From NCBI GenBank assembly GCA_964438735.1, contig CAYTLW010000025.1, forward strand, positions 1-64,000: a stretch of 64,000 bases of DNA. Direction: 5' to 3'. Position 1 is the stretch's first letter. The number at the start of each line of letters is the position of its first letter. The stretch is from CAYTLW01 sp964438735. GTDB taxonomy: Bacteria; Myxococcota_A; UBA9042. Made by a program: the position numbers and the translations under genes. Below are positions 51,401 through 63,088 of the stretch, piece after piece. Below the pieces are notes generated by a model that was given only the letters and a program-made list of their open reading frames with translations, had not been told where the DNA came from and searched no databases.

Positions 51401-52878
51401 ACCGTGATGTTCTGCACCACGTTGCCGGTGACCGGGATGTACTCCGCAGAGTAGAAATTCAGGTAGGCGCGACCGATGCTGCTGTTGGGGCCGTTCTCCC
51501 AGGTGCGCCAGTTGTAGAGCCGGAAGCGGTACTCATCGACGGCCAGGCCGGCGATCTCGTAGGTGCCATCCGCCGCCAGATGGGCGTAGCGACTCGCGCC
51601 GGTGTTCTTGCCATAGGCGTAGATTCTCACACCGCTGGCGCTGTTGCCGTCGGCCATCGTGACCTTGCCTGAGATCTTCACCTCCTTTTCCAGCGGGAGG
51701 ACGATGGTGGTGTCGTTCTCCCAGGTCAGGCCAGAGAAGACTTTGGGCGCATAGCCGGAGTTGGTCGGCGGGGTGGCGCGCACGCTGTGGGCGTTCTTGT
51801 TGGGCGACAGAGGCAGGATGGTGATGCCGTCGCTGCCCGTGTTGCTCACCTGGAGGTGGCCGCGATACACGCTGGTGAAAGTCAGCCCGTCGTTGGTCCA
51901 CGGCGGACCATTTTCGGCGTTGAACCAACCGATCGTGGTGTCGATTCTGCAGTTGGGGATGGGCGCGTTGGTGGCGGCGTCGACGCACTTCCAGGTCACG
52001 TCGACCGTGGGGATGACGAAGTTCTTCACCGTATTGGTCACCAGGTCGAATGTGGCCCAGTAGGCATCGAACCACCGGCGCTTGGACTCGCCGTTGCCCG
52101 GGATGCCCGCGTCGGTGTAGAGGCGCACCTGTCGGTTGGTCGCGGGATCGATGCTGAAGCTGAATGCTCCGGTGTTGTTATCGACGTAGCGCCAGCCCGA
52201 TGAGCTGCCGCCGCCGCCCGTAACGTGCACCCGCGCGCCATAGACCACGCGGCCCTTGCTGTCCTTGATGGTGCCGCTGAAGGTCACCCACGTGAAGTCG
52301 TAGACCTTGTCGCCATCGATCAGGTTGTTGTGCTGGTAGCGGTTCACGTAGCCGGACTTGATCAGCCGGATGCTATAGGTCCCGTTCTCGACGTTGAGCG
52401 CCTCGTACTTGCCGTTGGCGTCGGTGTAGACCGTCCGCGGCGTGGGGCCGCCGTAGATGTAGACCTGCATGTTATCAACCGGGCTGCCGTCGGCGTTGGT
52501 GATGGTGCCGGTCACTTTGAATAGGACGGCTGCCTTCACCAGCACGATGTCGCCTGTGGTCGCCCCGGAGATGACGCGATTGGGCAACGTGGCCGGGCTG
52601 AAGCCGCTGGCCGCAGGTGGCGTGGCGATGATGTTGTACGTGCCGTCGGCCACGGAGGCGAAGCTGTACGTGCCGTTGGCAGCGCTTGAAGTGGATGCCA
52701 GCGTGGCGCCACCTTGCTGCAGCTCGATCTGAACGTTGGCCACAGGCGCGTTGGTGCTGTCGGTCACCACGCCGGTCAGGGAGCCCGCGAACGCCGCACC
52801 GGGCAGCGCGAGCAACACGACGAGGGAGAACAAAGACGACAGATGTCGCCAGCGCATAGGTGTACGCAGGACGTGCAT
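45496..52878 (-). CDS. 2460-residue mosaic surface protein
   Basis: Signal peptide (SLFSLVVLLALPGAAFA), then about seven carboxypeptidase-regulatory-like sandwiches (to about residue 790). Calcium-binding thrombospondin-3 repeats follow (DADSDGVANDDDNC, DFDNDGIGDACDPDDDNDG), then Cys-rich units, a beta-sandwich, and about ten repeats of CSDSGxxxGGGxCxAxDWxCxxG with DTCGGD. A C-type lectin domain interrupts those repeats (about 47870-48235). Next are an HYR domain (PPKLTCPDKITMDC), a bactofilin-like repetitive beta region (IHKTGSVSAGAYADGKIKL), a Ser/Asp-rich tail (45530-45760) and seven terminal Lys. No membrane anchor is seen; the acidic tail with Lys end may act in surface retention. The start at 52878 follows GGAG. 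It is probably a giant adhesin. Confidence 0.87.
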   Translation of the reverse strand: MHVLRTPMRWRHLSSLFSLVVLLALPGAAFAGSLTGVVTDSTNAPVANVQIELQQGGATLASTSSAANGTYSFASVADGTYNIIATPPAASGFSPATLPNRVISGATTGDIVLVKAAVLFKVTGTITNADGSPVDNMQVYIYGGPTPRTVYTDANGKYEALNVENGTYSIRLIKSGYVNRYQHNNLIDGDKVYDFTWVTFSGTIKDSKGRVVYGARVHVTGGGGSSSGWRYVDNNTGAFSFSIDPATNRQVRLYTDAGIPGNGESKRRWFDAYWATFDLVTNTVKNFVIPTVDVTWKCVDAATNAPIPNCRIDTTIGWFNAENGPPWTNDGLTFTSVYRGHLQVSNTGSDGITILPLSPNKNAHSVRATPPTNSGYAPKVFSGLTWENDTTIVLPLEKEVKISGKVTMADGNSASGVRIYAYGKNTGASRYAHLAADGTYEIAGLAVDEYRFRLYNWRTWENGPNSSIGRAYLNFYSAEYIPVTGNVVQNITVPFEQITASWVDGNGAPVNGDHRAYYSNYLIKPFSTNGLTFSGRSYFDCYTRQNGNSVTFHVIPHGSDTEQRQMQAWPANSEPYWYENRIWAANNNFVMTVQSSTVSGRVFESNGTPFTRVGGHTTMQVHFAQSGGAGTNSTYVDTIGNYGATKVRDGDYRIRLRAWPYWTDDPPGPKYTYAYNEAWSKAYDLKINGDLVRDFEYNSRHLKVSVQDQNGVPVPGADVLINWYTGDYFTDSKGMEWNRCRSYGRANLGSSGKTTFVMCRSYPDQNINIKVTPPTTSSFKSFTLLKQLREDLDVTIILVLESNGNDADSDGVANDDDNCIGIPNPNQEDFDNDGIGDACDPDDDNDGLDDDVDPNDFDDDSDDDGVKDGSDNCPSIANPQQENLDGDGQGDVCDPDDDNDGVPDGSDNCPVDANPDQKDTDGDGKGDACDVLACPFNGGTLDIGATACSDPLTVVTCNSEGQLVPTTCNDNNACTSGDGCEAGACKATSPVNCVSDGNPCTSASCDKLLGCQQNNVNDGTACNNNNLCDGPDSCTAGVCAPATTSADFRADYMSQIAAGGKNPNGPWSYGDSPTRGGQFRLHGAFGGFGGTAWQSEGYPVVFANNTAAVQHPWNTTTLNPGQVTMHPGPQGQNAVVRFTAPSTGNYTFAVNFTGISGYNNAPPTTTDVAVLVKGSQVWAGGVNVGGGGNTATYNGSHALSAGDIVEFTVGFGNGNYFYDSTSVAATVTGNSSLDCDDNNVCTTDSCNPASGCVHVNNTSACDDGNACTTVDVCGGGSCSGTTPVVCTALDECHTAGVCDANTGSCSNPNKADNTPCSGDFCKDTGGANGGGSCTAAANSCQAGVCTAAKTSGSDICGGDASNPSITTWSCNAAGNACVANAPVSESDSCADTGDASGGGSCAAINWTCANGLLSSTGSSGDDTCGGNDAKPIVKYWSCQGGNACVAAKTGKSDSCSDSGNDFGGGSCSATDWTCNKGKLTSTGNQGVDTCGGDAANPVIKTWSCQANNLCVPAKTGKSDSCSDSGSKLGGGSCAATDWTCSTPAPTPAGCKAFNFNGSNYLICQGSLTHPEAQSKCQSFGGKLAHIGSKAENTFVVDSAYGAFGCVSYTKTSYWIANLKSKTGSTWPAGGNIWAAGEPNGDGNNVHIMRYCNNIYGWNDVPTSYRWGYVCESTGPLGGGGGGALPGVLSHKYTKGADTCGGDADNPSVGYFTCSNNNACVAATTTLHDKCSDTGGEFGGGGCHAVDWDCSNGLLKPDKSTGSDTCGGDLDNPAVKYWSCAASDGKANDRCVANITARADSCSDSGDALGGGGCQATDWDCTKGKLTAIGSNGADTCGGDDDTPVVKYWGCHASDGGAADQCIPAKTVKQDVCSDSGDLFGGGGCKAIDWDCSNGQLASQGSAGQDVCGGDVDNPSVTFHSCNASDGSVNDQCISDVTKRSDSCVDTGTPSGGGTCKANNWACNNATLANVTSSGVDTCGDGSDFQKDYYVCSANDGGANDNCKAIPDVTPPKLTCPDKITMDCTRFTGTAVEVIAGFGDICDANVAVTNSYNGGGYDATANYPIGTTKVTFTATDDSGNVSTCVSTIEVQWTPWSFAVYAADKNGVSVKSKATVNGEVFSGHKLSVHNEATVNGYGFALGNLTIHKTGSVSAGAYADGKIKLHNPAAIYLGNTPAGIPAAPSFDNSGYLAQLNVAKAQKKGKIKTDGLDLAAAGGVVLVNGNADINKLGSITGPGILVATKHIHIKDGATVGDGVTLIAGDHIQIGAGVKVGTGLLAYGGKSIKVKELATIDTGAALLSNGKLDIHSNAAVKGLLFATGDIKLHSDSIVNGSVISLGDVDVQCGAVVNHDCDAIPAQLPPGLAGTPGPFVSPSDKSGSGSSGSDSSGSDSSGSDSDGDCSDSDSDSNSGSDSGDKSGSDSGSKSGSDSGSKSGSDSAKSDSDSGSKSDSKPAPKKKKKKK

Positions 52879-53091
52879 GAGCAAGCTCCAATGGACCCGG
52901 GAGATGTGACTGAAACCGTCAAACTGGGATTCGACGCTGGGAGCGCCTTGCTATCAACAGATCGGCTGGCCTGTCAACACAAAGTTGCGGGAATTTCAGC
53001 AGAAACAGATATTCTGAGATGGAGACTCATTAGTCTGAATTCCAGCCTGTGCTCGAAGCTGGTCGATGTTGGAACTCCGGATTCCACGAAA

Positions 53092-53802
53092 TCATTGGGA
53101 GCCCGGCTTGGCGGTCAGTTCGAGCTGCTCGACACGCACCCCGCCGGCCGGCTCTTCGAACTGCATTTCGACCGTCCAGTTCGTCCGACCTTTTGCGTCA
53201 AATGGGGCGACCAGCGCGTCAGGCGCACCGATTGGATTGCCGCCGATTGTGATGACCCGACAGCCCGCGGGCAGGCCGAAGCGGGCGGCCAGGGCGGGCG
53301 GGAAGACGTCTTCGAGCTTCAGCTCCACGGGCGGCGGCTGATGGGCCGGCAATGTGGCCAGGTATTTCTTCGACAGGCCCAGCAGATAGCCGGCAGGAAC
53401 TGGCGTGCCCGGCATGGAGAGCGCCCTGTCGAGGGCAGCTTCATCAACGGGTTCTTTCTGCGCTTCCGCGTCGGCTTCGCCCGCTTCTCCCTGGGCGCCT
53501 GGTGGCGGCGGCGCCGGCGGCGCCTCGGGTGGCGGCGGATCGCCAGGTGCGGCTCCGGTCGCTGGCGCCGCGGTACTCTCAGTGGCGCCACGGGCCGGGC
53601 GGGCTGTCGGGCTGGCGGCCTTGTCGGCGGCGGCGGCGGTCGGGCTGGCACCGGGGTCCGAGACCTCCGCCTGCGCGACGGTTGGGCCCGCCTCGTCCGT
53701 GCACGGGCAGAAGGCGAAATAGAGTCCCACGCCGGCGGCCAGGATGACGATGGCCGCCAGGCCGATCTTCAGACCGGCGCTCGAATTGCTTGTTGTAGCC
53801 AT
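53092..53802 (-). CDS. Membrane-anchored protein with PDZ-like C terminus
   Basis: Protein of 236 residues. An N-terminal membrane helix (IGLAAIVILAAGVGLYFAF) is followed by CPC, and a long Ala/Pro/Gly linker (about 40-125). The C-terminal 110 residues include FPPALAARFGLPAGCRVITIGGNPIG and WTVEMQFEEPAGGVRVEQLEL, which look like a PDZ-type fold of the kind seen in general secretion and protease adaptors. The substrate is unknown. The start at 53802 follows GGGAGG. It is 113 bases downstream of the acyl-CoA dehydratase activase operon on the same strand and may belong to it or stand alone. Confidence 0.75.
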   Translation of the reverse strand: MATTSNSSAGLKIGLAAIVILAAGVGLYFAFCPCTDEAGPTVAQAEVSDPGASPTAAAADKAASPTARPARGATESTAAPATGAAPGDPPPPEAPPAPPPPGAQGEAGEADAEAQKEPVDEAALDRALSMPGTPVPAGYLLGLSKKYLATLPAHQPPPVELKLEDVFPPALAARFGLPAGCRVITIGGNPIGAPDALVAPFDAKGRTNWTVEMQFEEPAGGVRVEQLELTAKPGSQ

Positions 53803-53914
53803 CTGCTGCCTCCCGCTGGCGAGGTGGCGCGGTCAAAGACCCGCGCAACGCGCAAGGGAACGCGGCCGTTGGCGACCTGTCAACTCGAGAAATGGAGGTC
53901 TCGGAACCTGCTGG

Positions 53915-59324
<5,410 letters not shown>

Positions 59325-59556
59325 GGCGCCTCCAGGCCGGTCCGCACGCGAGTGGGCGCACGCTGGGTATTGGAATGGGTCATTGAGTAGACGAGCTGTC
59401 TGGTCAAGTTAAGATCTTTTTTGAGTTCTCCTGTTATTTGTGATGGTTGTGACCTTATTTGGGACAAATTGGTCCGGGCGCGGTTTGGCAGACGAGTCAA
59501 AAACGGGGGGTGGAGCGCTGCATTTTTCGAGAGGCGAGACGCGCTCCTATCAACGA
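59325..59556. other. Non-coding AT-rich leader of the activase operon
   Basis: No gene seen. About 59390-59480 is distinctly AT-rich compared with the rest of the window (runs such as gatcttttttgagttctcct) and lies upstream of the dehydratase activase start at 59324. A promoter is expected here, but I see no convincing -35/-10 pair. On the minus strand TTGACC occurs around 59398-59403 without a good -10. Confidence 0.4.
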
Positions 59557-59715
59557 AAAGTCCACCAGTGGACTTTGGGTTCAGGGGGATTGCAGGGAAT
59601 CCCCCTCGGACGGAAAAGGCGTGGCTTTTCCGACCTCACCCCAACCTCCGGCCGCGTGGCGGCCGCGGGCGCGTCAGACGTGACGCGCCCGAAAAGTCCA
59701 CAGGGGGACTTTTCG
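59557..59715. repeat. Array of six consecutive perfect hairpins
   Basis: Six inverted repeats in 160 bases, each a perfect stem: 59557-59576 (9 bp), 59584-59605 (8 bp, loop gcaggg), 59611-59632 (8 bp, loop gcgtgg), 59649-59665 (7 bp), 59667-59690 (10 bp, loop gacg) and 59690-59715 (10 bp, loop acaggg). The first and last share the stem aaagtcc/ggacttt, so the whole array could also close on itself. Loop acaggg resembles gcaggg. No T run follows any stem, so terminators are unlikely. It could be a structured RNA, a protein-binding array or a mobile REP-like element. Which it is cannot be settled here. Confidence 0.85.
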
Positions 59716-59766
59716 GTGTCACGGTTTTGCAGTCGATTTCTGGAAGTTTACTTTGGAATCAGCGTG

Positions 59767-61695
59767 TTAGTTTGTGTCTTCGCCGCGAATGACGCAGTGC
59801 TCATCCTTGTACGCACAGCGCCCCTGCACACGACACGCGCTGGAGCGGGTGCATTCCTCGGCGCTGCCGTGCACGCAGACTCCCTGGCGGGCGGTGCAGC
59901 GACCGTCGAGCGCGCAGATCCTGGACGCGCGGCAGGCGGCGTTGTCTTTGGCTATACAGCCGTTGACTTGCCAGGTGCACTGGCCCTTGAACAGACAGTC
60001 GAAACGCTTGCGGCACAGGTCTGGATAGCAGAGGCCGGCATGCCAGATGCACTCGCCGTGGCTGCGACATCGGCTCGATTGGGCGCAGTCGGCTTGGTCG
60101 GCCGCGGTGCAGTAGCCTCCCTTGAGGGTGCAGGCGCCCGACTCCTTGCAGGCGGGGCCGCGCCGGCAGTCGGCGGATGAGCCCTGCCGGCAGTGACCCT
60201 GGTGGGCCTTGCACGCGCCGCGCAGGCGACAGCCCTCGGAGGCTTTGCAGTGGGCGTCTTGTCGGGCGACGCAGCGACCGGCGTCGGCTGCGCAGAGACC
60301 ACGTTTGCCGCAGCCGGGCGTACGTCTACAGTCCTCGTCGCGTCGGGTCACGCAGCGGCCATTCAGCGCCACGCAACGGCCCAGGGAAGCGCACTGGCTG
60401 CCGGTTCGGCAGTCGGCGTCGGCGCGCGCATGGCAGCCCTGTGGGCCGTAGTGGCAGAGACCGAAGACCGTGCACCAACGCGATCGGTCGCACTCCTCGT
60501 CGCTGCCCTGGACACAGCGACCTCCCTTGAAGGTGCAGGCGCCATCGAGTCGGCAGGAGGCGGACTGGCGACAGTCTCGCGCCCCGCCGATGGTGCAGGC
60601 GCCCAACTGCCGGCTGCAGTGGCCCCAGTCGCGGCAGATTCTTGCCTGCAGGCAGTCGGCGTCGGTGGCCGCGTGACACCCCTCGATCAAAGGAGAGCAG
60701 TCGCCGAAATGCGCACAACCGGCGCTGCTGGGGCAGTGTCGGGCAGGGCCAGCAGCGGGCGGCGCCAGCCAGTCCAGGTCCATGACGGTCGAGGTCGCCT
60801 GCTGATAGGCGTGCACGGTCATCCAGTCGATGGGCCTGCGCGCCGCAGTGGGCGACATGTCGGAACCGGCGAATGTGAAGGCCAGGCCGCAAGTTCCGCC
60901 GTAGTGCGGCGGCTGGCCCCGGGTGATGGCGACGATACCCTCTACGAATGGCGTCACGCTCAGGTATTGCCACTGTCGGCTGCGCCACGATGTGCGCAAG
61001 CGGGTCGCGATCCAGGGGGCCAGGCCGTCCTCTTGCCAATCCGCGGTGGTCTCGACGGCGAGCGCGACCAGCAACGGCAGCGATCGAGGCATGAAGCTGG
61101 CGGCCAAAGCGATGGTGAGGTGCCCCGTCGGCACATTGCGACTGCGTTCATACGACGTCGTGCTCAGAGACGAGCAGATGGACTGGCCCCGATGCCAGGG
61201 CGGGTCGTAGTCGTCCTTGAACAGGTGGCAGACCCCGTCTTCCGAATTGACGCCGTAGTGGGTCCTGACCGACTCCACCGAATACGTGCGATCTGCGAGA
61301 CGAAAGCCCAGGTCGACGGTCCCCCCGAGCTGCAGACGGTCGCCGGCGACGCGAGCCAGCCCGAACTCAGCGGAGGTCGCCAGCGCGATACCGTCCTCAT
61401 CCCGCGTGGAGATCCCGGCTCTGGCACCCAGCGCCAGGCGATCGCCGATGCCGTAGCGAGCGGCCAGCAAGACATCTGGCCGGTCGTAGGGACCCGGTAG
61501 ACGATCCAGCGACGGGTCGACCCCAATAGCCACGCCCCCGCCAAGCGACCACGCCGCATCTCCCGGCCCCGCGGCGTCGAAAGCGTGGGGCGGGCGGTTC
61601 GGATCGATGGACTGTGCCAGGGTGACGGACGGACCGAAGAAGGTGGCGACCAGACAGGCCGCCGCGAGACGACACAGGCCGGGTGGGAGAGTCAT
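59767..61695 (-). CDS. Exported barrel-like protein with 12 Cys repeats
   Basis: Protein of 642 residues. Signal peptide LCRLAAACLVATFFGPSVTLA. Residues about 45-300 form a beta-rich, outer-membrane-like domain with regular aromatic and Gly spacing (WSLGGGVAIGVD, AARYGIGDRLALGARAGIS, HLTIALAASFMP). Residues about 320-640 are 12 tandem repeats of about 26 residues with four Cys, C-x5-C-x5-C-x6-C, for example CRASRICALDGRCTARQGVC. This repeat differs from the CDDGN type used elsewhere in the window. I know no named family for this combination. It is probably anchored in the outer membrane with the Cys stalk outside. There is no neighbour on the same strand until safE upstream. Confidence 0.78.
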   Translation of the reverse strand: MTLPPGLCRLAAACLVATFFGPSVTLAQSIDPNRPPHAFDAAGPGDAAWSLGGGVAIGVDPSLDRLPGPYDRPDVLLAARYGIGDRLALGARAGISTRDEDGIALATSAEFGLARVAGDRLQLGGTVDLGFRLADRTYSVESVRTHYGVNSEDGVCHLFKDDYDPPWHRGQSICSSLSTTSYERSRNVPTGHLTIALAASFMPRSLPLLVALAVETTADWQEDGLAPWIATRLRTSWRSRQWQYLSVTPFVEGIVAITRGQPPHYGGTCGLAFTFAGSDMSPTAARRPIDWMTVHAYQQATSTVMDLDWLAPPAAGPARHCPSSAGCAHFGDCSPLIEGCHAATDADCLQARICRDWGHCSRQLGACTIGGARDCRQSASCRLDGACTFKGGRCVQGSDEECDRSRWCTVFGLCHYGPQGCHARADADCRTGSQCASLGRCVALNGRCVTRRDEDCRRTPGCGKRGLCAADAGRCVARQDAHCKASEGCRLRGACKAHQGHCRQGSSADCRRGPACKESGACTLKGGYCTAADQADCAQSSRCRSHGECIWHAGLCYPDLCRKRFDCLFKGQCTWQVNGCIAKDNAACRASRICALDGRCTARQGVCVHGSAEECTRSSACRVQGRCAYKDEHCVIRGEDTN

Positions 61696-61787
61696 CGGGG
61701 CCTCGCGGGCAGTCCCTCAGATTACCACGCGCGCGGTTGCAGTTGCCATCAACTTCTCGACCAGGGCGGGGCTGCAACTTGGGCTCT

Positions 61788-62546
61788 TCAAGGAGAGTCT
61801 GGGCGGTTGGGGGACCCCGCCTTCAGGCGGGGGGCCAATGTGGACGCGCCCACCTCATGGCAGTCCGCCGGCTGCTCTGTCGCCTCCGCACCCGGCCAGC
61901 GCTGCACCACCCCAACCACACCCAGCACAATCAACAACGCCCCAACCACCCGCCGGCTATGCCGCAACGGCCCCTGCCCGACCCGCCTGGCCAGCCAGCC
62001 CGTCGCCGCCAGCGCCGGCACCGTGCCCAGCCAGAAGCCCATCATGGTCGCCACCGAGCCGCCCAGGCTGCCGGTCGCCGCTGCCGCCAGCACGAACGCG
62101 TACAGCAACCCGCAAGGCAACAGCGTCGAGCTCATGCCCAGCAACCAGGGACCGGTCACGCCACCACTGCCGCCGGCCACGGCGAGCAACTTGCCGGACA
62201 GGCGCGCCCAGCCCTTGCCCAGGGGACCCGGCGCGCCGGCTGGCAGGAGCAGCCACGCGACGCCGATGGCCACCAGGGCGCCGCCCATGGCGACGGCGAG
62301 ACCACGCTGCAGGTCGACCATGGCGGCCAGCTCACGTAGCCCTTCGCCCGCCAGTCCGGCGGCGGCGGCCAGGGCAAGGTAGGTCGCCAGGCGGCCGCCG
62401 TGATAGGCCATTTGGCGGGGGAGGGCGCGGCCGCGGCGGAGGCCATGCCAGCTGGCGAAGGGGCCGCACATGCCCACACAATGGGCCGAACCGGCCAGAC
62501 CGCCGACCAGGGCGGCGGCGAATGCAGCGCCAGCCTCGACCATCAT
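61788..62546 (-). CDS. SafE/UreH-like membrane transport protein of cbb3 cluster
   Basis: About 252 residues with six predicted membrane helices. It carries the family signature GSAHCVGMCGPFASWHG near the N terminus and SSTLLPCGLLYAFVLAAAATG in the middle, both typical of the cytochrome-c-oxidase-linked TauE/SafE (UreH-like) family, whose members are suspected copper or sulfur transporters. It starts ATGA over the stop of the fixH-like gene (62546-62543), so the three genes ccoG, fixH and safE are coupled. The last 25 residues (VGASTLAPRLKAGSPNRP) come from a GC hairpin region and may not be conserved. Confidence 0.85.
   Translation of the reverse strand: MMVEAGAAFAAALVGGLAGSAHCVGMCGPFASWHGLRRGRALPRQMAYHGGRLATYLALAAAAGLAGEGLRELAAMVDLQRGLAVAMGGALVAIGVAWLLLPAGAPGPLGKGWARLSGKLLAVAGGSGGVTGPWLLGMSSTLLPCGLLYAFVLAAAATGSLGGSVATMMGFWLGTVPALAATGWLARRVGQGPLRHSRRVVGALLIVLGVVGVVQRWPGAEATEQPADCHEVGASTLAPRLKAGSPNRPDSP
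61815..61832 (-). terminator. GC hairpin at operon end
   Basis: A perfect 7-bp stem, ccccgcc-ttca-ggcgggg, near the end of the cbb3-assembly operon and overlapping the last codons of the safE-like gene. There is no clear T run after it, so a rho-independent role is uncertain. Confidence 0.35.
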
Positions 62547-63088
62547 GGTCCGCGCTCCGGTTCGGGTACGTCGATTCGGCGCTCGACCAGGCGACGGGTC
62601 TGTCCGAGCAACTCCGCGCGCAAGAGCCAGAGCCCCGGCCGAAGCGTGGCGGTCGGCAGACGCCACGACAGGCGCCCGTCGCCGACGGTTGGTGTCGCCA
62701 CCGGCCAGGCCCGGTCGAGCCTGGCGTCGTTGAGCCGTCGAAGCTGCACCAGGCCGCCCGGCGGGCGCTCTGCGGGGCCGGGATCGGTCATGGATAGCAC
62801 CACCACGGCGCCATGTTGCCAGCCCCCGGGCGCCGGCTCGATGGACGCCTGCAGGTCAAACCGCTGGCCAGCCTGCAGGGCGCCGAGCTCGGCATCCCAG
62901 GCCTCGCCATGGTTGTAGTAGTCGGCTCGGACCACGTCCGTGTCGGCCGAAAAGGCCACGACGAGCGCTCCAGCGTGCACCGCAACCGGCAGCCCCAGCA
63001 GCCCCCCCACCAGGTAGAGCGCAAGACGCCTGCCGCTGCGCTGGGCTGCGGGCTCGGCGTGTTCGTCAGGATGGGCAGGCGCGCTCAC
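62543..63088 (-). CDS. FixH/CcoH-like cbb3 oxidase assembly protein
   Basis: About 181 residues. A single N-terminal membrane helix (LYLVGGLLGLPVAVHAGALVVAF) is followed by a periplasmic beta-sandwich (DTDVVRADYYNHGEAWDAELGALQAG, LWLLRAELLGQTRRLVERRI). YYxxGxAWD is typical of FixH/CcoH, which supports cbb3 oxidase assembly. The GTG start (63088) overlaps the ccoG stop (GTGA), and its stop overlaps the safE start. It is longer than the usual FixH because of an N-terminal Pro-rich segment. cbb3 oxidase works at low oxygen, so the operon points to microaerobic respiration. Confidence 0.85.
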   Translation of the reverse strand: MSAPAHPDEHAEPAAQRSGRRLALYLVGGLLGLPVAVHAGALVVAFSADTDVVRADYYNHGEAWDAELGALQAGQRFDLQASIEPAPGGWQHGAVVVLSMTDPGPAERPPGGLVQLRRLNDARLDRAWPVATPTVGDGRLSWRLPTATLRPGLWLLRAELLGQTRRLVERRIDVPEPERGP

